Positions 1-6,642 are shown, counted from the stretch's first letter. The stretch is DNA of 10,169 nucleotides from Nitrospira sp. UBA2083 (GCA_002331625.1 DCZN01000011.1:45327-55495); one strand, 5' to 3'. Made by a program: numbers and translations. The notes: a model not told the origin generated them from the letters alone.

Positions 1-240
1 CAGGTCTTCTGGCTCATGGTTCACCCTACTCCCCAGCCTTCCCATCTTTTGGAAGCTATCGGCTCACAGCACTCAGCTCAACGTTAGAGGCTGATTGCTA
101 ACGGCTGACAGCCCAATTACGACAGTGGCGTCCCGGGTTTCGTCCCCATTCACAGCGGCGGGACCGCGAGGGAGTTGCACCCTCTTCCCTTACTCGAACG
201 TTCTTGTGGGCAGCACAATAGGAGAGGCCGGCAAACCTTG
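1..240 (-). promoter_or_regulatory. cobalamin (B12) riboswitch, 3' end cut by the window edge
   Basis: Read on the minus strand, this has the landmarks of the adenosylcobalamin/cobalamin riboswitch in order: a GCCGGCC 5' strand for the closing stem (about 234-226), GGGAAGAGGGTGCAA (about 189-175), the core GCGGTCCCGCCGCTGTGA (about 168-151), GCCACTG (129-123), GGGAAGGC (43-36) and the terminal AGCCAGAAGACCTG box (14-1). The 3' strand of the closing stem should lie just past the left edge. The element senses cobalamin in the 5' leader of an mRNA and usually lowers expression of B12 uptake or synthesis genes, or of B12-independent isoenzymes. The controlled gene lies left of the window on the minus strand and cannot be named. 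The arm between GCCACTG and GGGAAGGC is unusually long, about 77 bases. Confidence 0.9.
45..121 (-). repeat. expanded variable arm of the riboswitch, made of GCTGA/GCTAA-type repeats
   Basis: On the plus strand this stretch contains several copies of a loose motif: cactcagctca, gaggctgattgct, aacggctgacagc. A similar phrase, tagccaacggcta, occurs near 1000-1012. It sits exactly between two conserved riboswitch blocks where E. coli btuB has only a short loop. It looks like a short intergenic repeat that has landed in, or grown inside, a structurally tolerant arm. The repeat family is inferred from internal similarity only. Confidence 0.5.
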
Positions 241-352
241 TCAAGCTCTCTCATCGGCACCATCTTATTACGGGATCATTCATACTGCCGCTTGTGGGCG
301 TTCGCCAGGCTATGGTACTATCCCACGGATTAGTTCGATTTCATTCAGCGAG

Positions 353-358
353 AAGGAG
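353..358 (+). promoter_or_regulatory. ribosome binding site deciding the rpmB GTG start
   Basis: AAGGAG lies seven bases before the GTG at 366. This places the start of L28 at that GTG and not at the in-frame ATG at 294, which would add 24 residues unlike any L28 protein. Confidence 0.85.
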
Positions 359-365
359 TACGACC

Positions 366-557
366 GTGGCACTTATGTGTGAGGTTTGCCTCAAGAAGCC
401 GGTATCCGGCAACAACGTCAGTCACGCGAACAATAAAACCAGGCGTGTGTTCAATCCGAATATTCAAACTGTTCGTGCTGTGGTCGGCAAGAGCCACAAA
501 CGTATTCGGGTCTGCACCCGCTGCCTGCGCTCGGGATTGGTTAAAAAAGCGGTCTGA
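366..557 (+). CDS. rpmB: 50S ribosomal protein L28
   Basis: The 63-residue product is a basic protein of the large ribosomal subunit. It starts [20 protein letters not shown] and continues with the [12 protein letters not shown] segment typical of L28. It is the zinc-binding form: the pairs C5/C8 and C50/C53 (CEVC and CTRC) make a four-cysteine site. Length matches the family. The start is a GTG with a well-spaced AAGGAG. It is a single gene here, without the rpmG partner found in many bacteria. It diverges from the riboswitch-controlled gene on its left and converges on the small minus-strand gene ending at 586. No clear promoter was found; a TTGTCA at 238-243 lacks a good -10 partner. Confidence 0.95.
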   Translation: MALMCEVCLKKPVSGNNVSHANNKTRRVFNPNIQTVRAVVGKSHKRIRVCTRCLRSGLVKKAV

Positions 558-562
558 TCGCT
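543..562 (-). terminator. weak possible terminator of the small minus-strand gene
   Basis: On the minus strand AGCG and CGCT form a 4-bp stem with a 7-base loop, followed directly by a run of T (547-543). It lies 24 bases after the stop of the gene ending at 586 and overlaps the last codons of rpmB on the other strand. The stem is short, so the call is tentative. Confidence 0.3.
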
Positions 563-585
563 GCTCTCTTCTGTTGCATCGACGC

Positions 586-900
586 TTACGGTACTCCCCA
601 GAGAACCCGACCTCCTCGCTCAACCAGCTTGATGGCTGATGAGTCATCAGGCGACAGCGTGAGGGTCCGGTTTCCATCTTTGCTCAGGAGTACCAGTCCA
701 ACCTCGCCGTTCGCATCCAACCCAAGCCCGGCACGAGCTTTCCCTTTCGTATCCAGCAGTAAGAATTCCTCGGCGTTCACTCCATTCGACTTCTGCGCTT
801 CGACAGGCTTCGGGGAAAAGACCTGGGAGCTGAAAATCCCGCCGACAATTCCGCCACAAAATGCTGCGGCGCACAGCATGAGCATCTGCTTATTCTTCAC
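586..900 (-). CDS. small membrane-anchored or secreted protein of unknown function
   Basis: The product is 104 residues from a GTG at 900, which has AAAGGA six bases upstream; longer in-frame readings up to 1005 lack such a site. Residues 1-6 are basic (MKNKQM), then residues 7-25 form one hydrophobic segment with glycines, followed by SSQVFSPKPVEAQ. This is either an uncleaved anchor or a signal peptide cut near VEA-Q (about residue 35). The outer part (43-104) has repeated short strands of the form FLLLDTKGKARAGLGLD, GEVGLVLLSKDGNRTLTL and AIKLVERGGRVLWGVP. This resembles bacterial proteins with repeated 'DxxGKxRxxLxL' beta units, a pattern I recognise without a known function. It converges on rpmB with a 28-base gap. 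Confidence 0.75.
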   Translation of the reverse strand: MKNKQMLMLCAAAFCGGIVGGIFSSQVFSPKPVEAQKSNGVNAEEFLLLDTKGKARAGLGLDANGEVGLVLLSKDGNRTLTLSPDDSSAIKLVERGGRVLWGVP

Positions 901-1133
901 GACTGATCCTTTCGTACAAGGTATAGAGAAACCAACGTTGTCAGGAAGAATCCTAGGCGAGATGCTGGCCGAGAGCAACCCTTCACGCAACGTCCGAATA
1001 GCCAACGGCTAAATGAAGGCGAGGGTGGAGGAGCGAGCGAGACGGTTTTGCACTTAGGAAAAGCGATCAGGAACCACGACAATGGACCGCTCGAAGTAGT
1101 CCTGTGGTTGTTACTTCCCCTTCCCGTTGCCCC
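901..1133. other. intergenic, no gene seen
   Basis: This holds the leader of the small gene ending at 586 and the region after the lipoprotein gene. It includes tagccaacggcta (about 1000-1012), similar to the repeat in the riboswitch arm. On the minus strand an interrupted stem (CCAC-GGAC with GTCC-GTGG, about 1074-1106) lies after the lipoprotein stop but has no T tract, so I do not call it a terminator. No convincing promoter was found. Confidence 0.5.
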
Positions 1134-1901
1134 TTAAGACTTTGTGCCTATAAAAACAAATCCGTCCGTTTTCCCACTATTGAATGCAGCACTGGTGAGC
1201 TGCTTGGCCCCGGCATCATAGAATCCAATTCCGTTCACTGTCTCCGCTCCGAGGCTGCACCCACTTTGCCCACCGAATGTAATAGTCACATTGAACACGT
1301 TTCCGTGCGTCCTGGGTGCAAATGTGCCGGTGAAAACACACCCGGTGTTGCTACTACCGGAGATGCCTCCGGTCGCAGTGACCTCCACCGTCGCGGTTTC
1401 ACTTGTCGTAATGAAACCTGTATAGGTTCCCGCAACGGCGTTCATGTCCGGAGGTAAATCATAATCACTGTCGTACGTGGTCGTGAACGTGTTAGGCCCA
1501 TTGCCCTGAGAATAAGAAATCGTTCCAGTAAAACCTTGCTTCGTTACATAACTGCCGGTGATTGTCGCATTGAGTAGTCCAGTTTGCAGATTGAAGTCTT
1601 TCGCGTCCGACGAGGTGAACGTTCCATTTTGTGAGCTGCTTGTTCCTTGGATAAGCCCCGCCAGAATTGAGGGGTTGCCAGAGACAGAATAGAGTATCCA
1701 GTAGGACCCGTCATCAAGGACAAGACCAGACATGGCACGGTTGGTAGTGGGAATCGTCCCAAGCCAAAGCCCCTCCGCGGGATTGACAGAGAGCGCCGTA
1801 GGCGACGCAGTAGAGGTGTCGCCACCTCCGCCGCTGCAAGCAGACAGACCTGAGAGAAGTATCAAGCCAAGAATGCCTCTCTGAATTCGGTTACCATACA
1901 T
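1134..1901 (-). CDS. lipoprotein of unknown function
   Basis: The 255-residue product starts at an ATG with GGGAG seven bases upstream. Residues 1-21 are a lipoprotein signal peptide ending in the lipobox LSAC, with C22 as the lipidated cysteine, followed by a flexible SGGGGDTSTASPT linker. The mature part is rich in Gly, Thr, Ser and Asn and made of predicted short beta strands, including GLWLGT, SGLVLDDGSYWILYS, LAGLIQGTSSSQNGTFTSS and, near the end, TDGFVFIGTKS. Two cysteines in the C-terminal half (CVF and CSL) could form a disulfide. It most likely sits in the outer membrane or periplasm as a beta-sandwich or barrel-like protein. Similar GxWxG...DDGxYWxLY lipoproteins are widespread in Gram-negative bacteria without a known role. 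It stands alone, with no partner gene nearby. Confidence 0.85.
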   Translation of the reverse strand: MYGNRIQRGILGLILLSGLSACSGGGGDTSTASPTALSVNPAEGLWLGTIPTTNRAMSGLVLDDGSYWILYSVSGNPSILAGLIQGTSSSQNGTFTSSDAKDFNLQTGLLNATITGSYVTKQGFTGTISYSQGNGPNTFTTTYDSDYDLPPDMNAVAGTYTGFITTSETATVEVTATGGISGSSNTGCVFTGTFAPRTHGNVFNVTITFGGQSGCSLGAETVNGIGFYDAGAKQLTSAAFNSGKTDGFVFIGTKS

Positions 1902-2115
1902 ATCTGATCTCCCTCGGTGAAGCCAGGACTGAACCTAAAAAAACAGAGCCGTATTCCTAACAGTCCGCGTAGAGAGACTCCTATCCCTCTCAAGTTGGGG
2001 GTAGATGCAACTGGATCATAGGCCGCGGGTGTCGACGTCAAACAGAGCCGTCATTCAGACCATAACTGGGGAAACCAATTGCGGAAGGGAATATGCCCCA
2101 CGTGGCTCAAATGCT
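1902..2115. other. gene-free stretch before the tRNA-like relic
   Basis: No credible gene is seen here. It carries the leader of the lipoprotein gene. A 12-base direct repeat AAACAGAGCCGT occurs at 1941-1952 and 2040-2051. GGACTG (1926-1931) and CAGTCC (1961-1966) are inverted copies separated by 29 bases. Neither gives a strong regulatory assignment. No convincing promoter for the lipoprotein gene was found. Confidence 0.4.
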
Positions 2116-2211
2116 TGGGGCGGGCGATAGGATTTTGAACCACACTCCGGCGTCGGCTCTGAAGCTTGCCTCCCGGATGCTATTGAACACTTGAGGTGTT
2201 TATCCGCTCGC
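2116..2211 (-). pseudogene. tRNA-like relic (possible tRNA pseudogene)
   Basis: The minus-strand 3' end reads CGCCCGC-C-CCA (2126-2116), the same acceptor strand and CCA as the real tRNA-Gly nearby apart from the discriminator base. Just before it, GGTTCAAAATCCTATCG resembles a T arm with one extra A; removing it gives GG-TTCAAAT-CCTAT. At the other end GCGAGCG (2211-2205) can pair with CGCCCGC at six of seven positions, and AACAC/GTGTT (2200-2186) forms a D-arm-like hairpin. The middle folds as CCGG..GGC/GCC..CCGG and is not a proper anticodon arm. The T stem is broken and the D loop lacks the usual GG. It reads as a decayed tRNA gene or a tRNA-derived element. Chance similarity at the 5' side cannot be excluded. 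Confidence 0.45.
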
Positions 2212-2261
2212 AGCAATCTCGATAAAACGATAAAGGGCTCGCGGTCGGGACAAGCACGGTA

Positions 2262-2336
2262 TGGAGCGGGCGGCGGGATTTGAACCCGCGACAACTTGCT
2301 TGGGAAGCAAGGACTCTACCACTGAGCTACGCCCGC
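2262..2336 (-). tRNA. glyT: tRNA-Gly (anticodon CCC)
   Basis: This is a complete cloverleaf of 75 bases including an encoded CCA. The acceptor GCGGGCG (2336-2330) pairs with CGCCCGC. The D arm is GCTC-AGTGGTA-GAGT. The anticodon stem CTTGC/GCAAG encloses the loop TTCCCAA, giving anticodon CCC (2304-2302), which reads GGG. The T arm is GCGGG-TTTGAAT-CCCGC. The discriminator is T73, as expected for bacterial tRNA-Gly. It lies 60 bases downstream of tyrS on the same strand and has its own promoter. After it comes a T-rich stretch (CTTTATCGTTTTATCG) that may help termination, without a clear hairpin. The gene symbol is a guess, as naming of glycine tRNA genes varies. Confidence 0.95.
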
Positions 2337-2348
2337 TCACGCAACCGC

Positions 2349-2378
2349 ATCCTACGCGGGACATTCATGGCAAGTCAA
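2349..2378 (-). promoter_or_regulatory. promoter of tRNA-Gly
   Basis: A -35 TTGACT (2378-2373) and a -10 TAGGAT (2354-2349) are separated by 18 bases. The expected start is near 2342, six bases before the mature tRNA. It lies after the tyrS stop codon, so the tRNA can be made independently of the operon. Confidence 0.55.
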
Positions 2379-2396
2379 GAAAACCGTGTAGTGGCG

Positions 2397-3623
2397 TCAC
2401 GGCCTGAATTGCGCGACGGCAAACTTCTTTTTCCCGATCTTGAGACGGCGAGGTTGATTGAGCGAGAACGGAATGAGTTTGTCGGGATTTGACTCTTTGA
2501 TCCCATCGACTTCAATTCCGCCTTGAATGATCAGGCGCCTTGCCTCACTGCTGCTTGAAACCAACCCCGTCTTGGCAATCAACCGCGCAAGCTTGATGCT
2601 ACCACCCACTACGGCATCTATGTCCGACAAATCTTCCGATTTCAGATCGACACGGCTGTCAGGCTCGTCCGGAAATTCCTTGGCTTGAAATTTATGCTGA
2701 AATTCCTCCCGGGCTTGCTTGCCGGCAGCTACTCCGTGGTACCGAGTGACGATCAGCTCGGCGAGCGCCTGCTTGGCTTCCATCGGATGAAGTGATTTGG
2801 CATGACTGAGATCTTCGGTCGTCAGCAGTTCATAATAGCGATACATCAGGGTATCACTGATGGACATCAGCTTCCCGAACATCTCGCCCGGCTTGTCCTC
2901 CAGCGCGATGTAGTTTCCGACGCTCTTGCTCATCTTCTTCACGCCATCCGTGCCTTCGAGTAACGGCATCGTGATGACCACCTGCGATTCTTGGCCATAA
3001 TCGCGCTGCAGCTCGCGCCCGACCAATAAGTTGAATTTTTGATCCGTCCCACCCAGCTCCACATCCGCCTTCAGCGCCACGGAGTCATAGCCCTGTACCA
3101 GCGGATAGAGAAATTCATGAACACTGATGGGTTTCTGCTCCTGGTAGCGCTTGTGAAAATCGTCCCGCTCCATCATTCGGGCGACCCGATAGTGTGCGGC
3201 TAACTGAATCAGGCCATCGGCCGTCATCGGACCCATCCAGCGGCTATTGAAGTCGATCGTGGTCTTCTCCGGATCAAGAATCTTAAAGATCTGACGCTGA
3301 TAGGTCTTGGCATTCTCCTGTACCTGTTCCTTGGTCAGCGCCCTCCTGGTCTCGGATACGCCGGTCGGATCGCCGATCATTCCAGTGAAATCACCGATCA
3401 GGAAGATCACGTGATGGCCGAGATCCTGAAAATGCTTGAGCTTATGAATGAGGACGGTGTGGCCAAGATGAAGATCAGGGGCGGTTGGATCAAATCCTGC
3501 TTTAATCCGTAAAGGGCGCTGTTCTGCGAGCGACCGTTTCAACTTCGCTTCCAGCTCGGGCTGCTGAATCACCTCCACCACACCACGGAGAATCAAGTCT
3601 AACTGTTGGCCCACATTTTTCAT
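2397..3623 (-). CDS. tyrS: tyrosyl-tRNA synthetase
   Basis: The 408-residue product joins tyrosine to tRNA-Tyr using ATP in the cytoplasm. It is a class I synthetase: the HIGH-type motif is HLGH (residues 52-55, in [10 protein letters not shown]), and the KMSKS loop is at 230-234. [12 protein letters not shown] and [13 protein letters not shown] (191-203) line the tyrosine and ATP pocket. The C-terminal S4 RNA-binding domain runs from about 342 to 405 ([12 protein letters not shown]...[14 protein letters not shown]). Length and KMSKS form fit the TyrZ/TyrS group with S4 domain. I chose the ATG at 3623, which overlaps the stop of the upstream gene as ATGA; an upstream in-frame reading to 3677 would add 18 residues inside that gene. 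It is the last protein gene of the gcvH-lpdA-HhH-tyrS unit. No T-box leader is seen. Confidence 0.97.
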   Translation of the reverse strand: MKNVGQQLDLILRGVVEVIQQPELEAKLKRSLAEQRPLRIKAGFDPTAPDLHLGHTVLIHKLKHFQDLGHHVIFLIGDFTGMIGDPTGVSETRRALTKEQVQENAKTYQRQIFKILDPEKTTIDFNSRWMGPMTADGLIQLAAHYRVARMMERDDFHKRYQEQKPISVHEFLYPLVQGYDSVALKADVELGGTDQKFNLLVGRELQRDYGQESQVVITMPLLEGTDGVKKMSKSVGNYIALEDKPGEMFGKLMSISDTLMYRYYELLTTEDLSHAKSLHPMEAKQALAELIVTRYHGVAAGKQAREEFQHKFQAKEFPDEPDSRVDLKSEDLSDIDAVVGGSIKLARLIAKTGLVSSSSEARRLIIQGGIEVDGIKESNPDKLIPFSLNQPRRLKIGKKKFAVAQFRP

Positions 3624-4066
3624 GACTGACCGTGCTCCGTTTGTCGTGGCATATCCCCCGTTGAAACCGTGACCCAAGACTTCAGCCGCTCAAATTTCTT
3701 CGCACCGATCCCCTTGACCCCACGAAGCTCTTCGATCCTCCGAAACCGTCCCACTGATTCTCGAAATGCAATCACACGTTGGGCCAAAACCGCTCCGATC
3801 CCAGGCAAGGTTTCCAGTTCATTGGCATCGGCACGATTGAGATCCAATAGTCGATGACTTGGCGGCTGAATACCCTGTGCAGATGCTGCCGGCTCGACAC
3901 GCGGCTCATGTCCAGCATAGGCGGAACGATGTGACGAAGCTATGACCTGTCCTTGCGCAGACACGGCAGAAGAGGAAACCGACGCGTAACGTATCCCGCC
4001 GATCCACAGCACAATTCCCATCGTCACCACCAGCAGTCCAAGCTTGAGGAACAGAGATCGGATCAT
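3620..4066 (-). CDS. membrane-anchored helix-hairpin-helix protein (ComEA-like)
   Basis: The 148-residue product has one N-terminal membrane segment (about 5-26, [20 protein letters not shown]) and a low-complexity linker (27-72). A double helix-hairpin-helix domain follows (about 73-135): [18 protein letters not shown], then [19 protein letters not shown]. This is the ComEA/SLBB-associated HhH fold that binds DNA without sequence specificity. In ComEA the domain faces the periplasm and pulls in incoming DNA during transformation, but many ComEA-like proteins are unproven in that role, and no other competence gene is visible here. Its ATG overlaps the lpdA stop (ATGA) and has AGGAGG eight bases upstream inside lpdA; its own stop overlaps the tyrS start. 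Translation of the three genes is therefore probably coupled. Confidence 0.85.
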   Translation of the reverse strand: MIRSLFLKLGLLVVTMGIVLWIGGIRYASVSSSAVSAQGQVIASSHRSAYAGHEPRVEPAASAQGIQPPSHRLLDLNRADANELETLPGIGAVLAQRVIAFRESVGRFRRIEELRGVKGIGAKKFERLKSWVTVSTGDMPRQTEHGQS

Positions 4067-5496
4067 CCCTCGTCCCTCCTTCTGAGCTGATGAATGGCAG
4101 TGCCCGCCACGTCTTCGATGGCTTCCATAATCCCCTCGGCAAGCGTCGGATGGGCATGGATCATCCCGGCGACCTGGGCTGCAGTCGCCCCCACCTGCAT
4201 CGCCAGAGCGGCTTCATGGATAAGATCCGCCGCGTGGGCCCCGAGGATGTGCATGCCGAGGATTTTGTCGGACGCCGCATCGGCAATCACTTTAAACAAT
4301 CCCGTCGTGTCTCCCGTCGCCTGAGCCTTGCCCAATGCCGCATACCGGAAGCGTCCGACTCGAATACTCTGGTGTGGATCGTTCCCGCGCAGCTCAGCTT
4401 GCGCTCTCGCCTGCTGTTCGGTCAACCCCACGCGTCCGATTTCCGGCAGGGTAAAGATGCCGGCTGGGATCACCTCATAATTGATCGTCCGTGCATGCCC
4501 GAGAATATTCTCGACCGCGACTTGCCCCTGCATCGAGGCGACATGGGCCAACATGGCCTTCCCCGTGACATCGCCGATGGCGTAGATGCCCGGCACATTG
4601 GTGTGCATGCCGTCATCGACCAGAATCTCGCCACGCCGCCCGAGTGTCACGCCGACCTGCTCCAAGCCAATCCCTCGTGAATTAAATCCTCTTCCAACAG
4701 AGACCAAAAGCCTGTCAGCCGCCACCCTATTGCCGTCTTTCAACGACACCTCAACCGAATCAGACAACCGTTCCAGTTTCTCAACCGTGGTGCCCGTCAG
4801 CACCGTGACCCCACGTTTCTTTAATTCACGCTCCATCGTGGATGAGATGTCTTCATCCTCTAAAGGCAAAATTCGTGGCATCAGTTCAATGACGGTGACC
4901 TGCGTCCCCAGCCCACTGTACAGCGCAGCAAACTCACAGCCCTCTACTCCCCCCCCGACGATCACAAGGCTGGCGGGAATGTGTATGAGATCGAGCAACT
5001 GCTGACTGGTCACAATCAGACGGCCATCAATAGGGAACAGGGGAAGATTGGGCCAGGATGAGCCAGTGGCGATCACCAGCGTGTCAGCGTGAACCTCAAG
5101 CCGATCTCCGTCTGACTTCGTCACCACAATGGTCCGTGCATCCCCGAGCACCCCCTGTCCACTCACCTGCTCGACCCCCCAGCCTTTCAAGAGCGTCGCG
5201 ATACCCTTCACCAACGTGGCCACCACCTTGTCTTTCCGGGAGACCATGCGCGCCAGGTCGTACGTGGCAGGCGCTTGAAGCACGATCCCAAAATCCTGGG
5301 CTTTCTTGAGTTTGTCCCCAAGCTCCACAACCGAGAGCAACGCCTTGCTTGGAATACATCCCCAATTGAGGCACACCCCACCGAGCTTGTCCCGCTCAAT
5401 GACCGTGACCCGAGCCCCGAGTTGCGCGGCGCGGATGGCGGCGACATAGCCGCCGGGCCCGGCACCCAGAATCGCGATGTGGGGGTGTGCAGACAT
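4063..5496 (-). CDS. lpdA: dihydrolipoyl dehydrogenase (E3)
   Basis: The 477-residue flavoprotein reoxidises dihydrolipoyl groups on carrier proteins and passes electrons to NAD+. It is shared by the glycine cleavage system and 2-oxoacid dehydrogenases. The FAD site is GAGPGGYVAA (11-20), and the redox disulfide is C42/C47 in GGVCLNWGCIPSK. The NAD-binding Rossmann motif is VGGGVEGCE, the second FAD motif is YAIGDVTG, and the catalytic pair is H449/E454 in HAHPTLAE. Length is normal. I chose the ATG at 5496; a TTG two codons earlier is possible. Neither has a good Shine-Dalgarno sequence, so translation may depend on the upstream gcvH. gcvH lies 79 bases upstream and supplies an obvious lipoyl substrate. 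The next gene overlaps its stop. Confidence 0.95.
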   Translation of the reverse strand: MSAHPHIAILGAGPGGYVAAIRAAQLGARVTVIERDKLGGVCLNWGCIPSKALLSVVELGDKLKKAQDFGIVLQAPATYDLARMVSRKDKVVATLVKGIATLLKGWGVEQVSGQGVLGDARTIVVTKSDGDRLEVHADTLVIATGSSWPNLPLFPIDGRLIVTSQQLLDLIHIPASLVIVGGGVEGCEFAALYSGLGTQVTVIELMPRILPLEDEDISSTMERELKKRGVTVLTGTTVEKLERLSDSVEVSLKDGNRVAADRLLVSVGRGFNSRGIGLEQVGVTLGRRGEILVDDGMHTNVPGIYAIGDVTGKAMLAHVASMQGQVAVENILGHARTINYEVIPAGIFTLPEIGRVGLTEQQARAQAELRGNDPHQSIRVGRFRYAALGKAQATGDTTGLFKVIADAASDKILGMHILGAHAADLIHEAALAMQVGATAAQVAGMIHAHPTLAEGIMEAIEDVAGTAIHQLRRRDEG

Positions 5497-5550
5497 GTTC
5501 AAGGCGAAGGTTCAGAGTTAGGCTAAGACACAACTGAACGAGCTTCGAGA

Positions 5551-5582
5551 CTCACCCTCAGCCTACGCCTCAACCCTAACCC
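5551..5582. repeat. degenerate six-base repeat between lpdA and gcvH
   Basis: On the plus strand the bases fall into six-base units: ctcacc, ctcagc, ctacgc, ctcaac, cctaac. The array runs into the end of gcvH and includes its stop codon (5578-5576). A related phrase, cagcctcagcct, occurs at about 6035-6046 in the gcvH leader. The same bases, read in the other direction, partly pair with aggcgaagg (about 5502-5510), so the gcvH-lpdA spacer could fold in the mRNA. Confidence 0.45.
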
Positions 5583-5965
5583 TTTTTCTGACTGGCGAGA
5601 AAGGTCTCATATTGCTGGGCCGTCATCAATTGATCGACTTCCCCCGGATTGCTGAGAGCGATCACGGCGATCCATCCGTTGCCGTACGGATCAGAATTCA
5701 CCACCTCTGGACGATCCTTCAAGTCGGAGTTGATCTTGATGACTGTTCCACTGACCGGAGTGTAAATCGTCGAAGTGGTTTTCGTCGACTCGACTTCTCC
5801 GATTTGCTGCCCGACTTTGACCGTCGTTCCCACTTTGGGCAGATCGAGAAACACAATATCCCCTAACGCATCCTGGGCGAAATCGCTGATGCCTACCGTC
5901 GCCTGTGTACCATCGAGTCGAACCCACTCATGTTCTTTGTGAAACCGCAAATCGGATGGAATCAT
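5576..5965 (-). CDS. gcvH: glycine cleavage system H protein
   Basis: The 129-residue lipoyl carrier shuttles the aminomethyl group between the P and T proteins of glycine cleavage and is reoxidised by dihydrolipoyl dehydrogenase. The domain covers the whole protein. The lipoylated lysine is K62 in VESTKTTSTIYTPVSG, the H-protein form of the ExxK motif. The start LRFHKEHEWVRLDG and GISDFAQDALGDIVFLDLP are family hallmarks. The ATG at 5965 has GGAG five bases upstream. It is the first gene of the unit with lpdA. The partner genes gcvT and gcvP are not in the window. H proteins also serve as lipoyl relay in lipoate synthesis, so a pure carrier role is possible. Confidence 0.96.
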   Translation of the reverse strand: MIPSDLRFHKEHEWVRLDGTQATVGISDFAQDALGDIVFLDLPKVGTTVKVGQQIGEVESTKTTSTIYTPVSGTVIKINSDLKDRPEVVNSDPYGNGWIAVIALSNPGEVDQLMTAQQYETFLASQKKG

Positions 5966-6066
5966 ACCGGCTCCATTCTTGATCGTCCGTATGAGAGGTT
6001 GACGTTAAGGTATGGACATGCACCCTAAGCGGTCAGCCTCAGCCTTGACTCGAAAAATTCTTCAGG

Positions 6067-6095
6067 ATGGTAGTGGGAGCCAGCGGCATTGTCAA
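6067..6095 (-). promoter_or_regulatory. promoter of the gcvH-lpdA-HhH-tyrS unit
   Basis: TTGACA (6095-6090) and TACCAT (6072-6067) are separated by exactly 17 bases, a sigma-70 type pattern with a perfect -35. Transcription would start near 6060, giving a leader of about 95 bases. The leader carries no glycine-riboswitch core that I can recognise. Confidence 0.65.
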
Positions 6096-6124
6096 GAAAC
6101 GGGACGGCACACATCGCCGGCCCG
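6094..6124 (-). terminator. intrinsic terminator of ndk
   Basis: On the minus strand CGGG-C-CGGC (6124-6116) pairs with GCCG-T-CCCG (6108-6100) around a 7-base loop, with one internal mismatch. It is followed by TTTCTT. It begins 16 bases after the ndk stop. Its T tract overlaps the -35 box of the next promoter, so end and start of transcription are packed together. Confidence 0.7.
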
Positions 6125-6140
6125 ATCCTGACGAGTGAGG

Positions 6141-6560
6141 TTATCCGAAAATCTCCATACCGGGGAAAAAATAGCCGATCTCGAACTGGGCTGTTTCCGG
6201 TGAATCAGAACCATGCACCGCGTTGAATTCGATGTTCGTTCCGTGCACTTTGCGAATCGTTCCGGCATCGGCCTTTGCTGGATCAGTGGCCCCCATCAAT
6301 TCTCGGTTTTTCTTGATGGCATTATCGCCTTGTAGCACCAAGACCACCGCAGGTCCGGACGACATGAAGGCGCACAGACTCCCAAAAAACGGCCGCGCCT
6401 TATGCACAGCGTAAAACCCTTCCGCCACCGACTGAGACATGTGAATCATCTTGATAGCCACCGGTTTCAATCCCGCTTGCTCATACCGATTGATAATATC
6501 CCCGATGGCGTTCTTCTTGACAGCGTCCGGCTTGACAATGGCTAACGTTCGTTCATTCAT
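6141..6560 (-). CDS. ndk: nucleoside diphosphate kinase
   Basis: The 139-residue enzyme moves the gamma phosphate from ATP to other (deoxy)nucleoside diphosphates through a phosphohistidine, keeping NTP and dNTP pools in balance. The active histidine is H116 in [10 protein letters not shown]10 in the KPD segment, the RPFFGSL stretch (56-62) and the [11 protein letters not shown] stretch (93-103) are the expected nucleotide-site elements. Length is normal for the family. I chose the ATG at 6560, which gives the usual [12 protein letters not shown] start; the longer reading to 6671 adds 37 residues that lie across the promoter. GGAGG lies about 13 bases upstream, a long spacing. It is a single-gene transcript with its own promoter and terminator. 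Confidence 0.97.
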   Translation of the reverse strand: MNERTLAIVKPDAVKKNAIGDIINRYEQAGLKPVAIKMIHMSQSVAEGFYAVHKARPFFGSLCAFMSSGPAVVLVLQGDNAIKKNRELMGATDPAKADAGTIRKVHGTNIEFNAVHGSDSPETAQFEIGYFFPGMEIFG

Positions 6561-6612
6561 GATGGCTACAGATCCTCCAGATAATGAGCGCGTCTCTTGA
6601 ACAGCGGGGCAC

Positions 6613-6642
6613 ATTATAGGAGGGGCTTCTTCCAGCTTGCAA
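6613..6642 (-). promoter_or_regulatory. promoter of ndk
   Basis: A perfect -10 TATAAT (6618-6613) is preceded after 18 bases by TTGCAA (6642-6637). The start would be near 6606, leaving a leader of about 45 bases. It lies between the methyltransferase stop and ndk. Confidence 0.7.

Noticed and set aside
95..382. 95-residue plus-strand open frame over the riboswitch
   Set aside because: It overlaps the riboswitch and the rpmB leader and start, has no ribosome binding site and looks like noise.
1941..2051. 12-base direct repeat AAACAGAGCCGT as an attachment or regulatory site
   Set aside because: A few 12-base repeats are expected by chance in 10 kb, and no integrase or regulator gene is nearby.
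2116..2211. Selenocysteine tRNA, because the element is 96 bases with a TTCA near the middle
   Set aside because: The TCA is not in a paired anticodon arm, the T stem is broken and the D arm does not match tRNA-Sec. A relic is a safer call.
2055..2294. 79-residue minus-strand reading frame starting MSRVQIPPPAPYR
   Set aside because: The SRVQIPPPAP start is the T arm and acceptor of tRNA-Gly read as protein, a well-known false gene. The rest runs through the tRNA-like relic.
5497..5502. TTG start for lpdA two codons upstream
   Set aside because: It has no better ribosome binding site than the ATG at 5496, and the family normally starts a few residues before the FAD motif.
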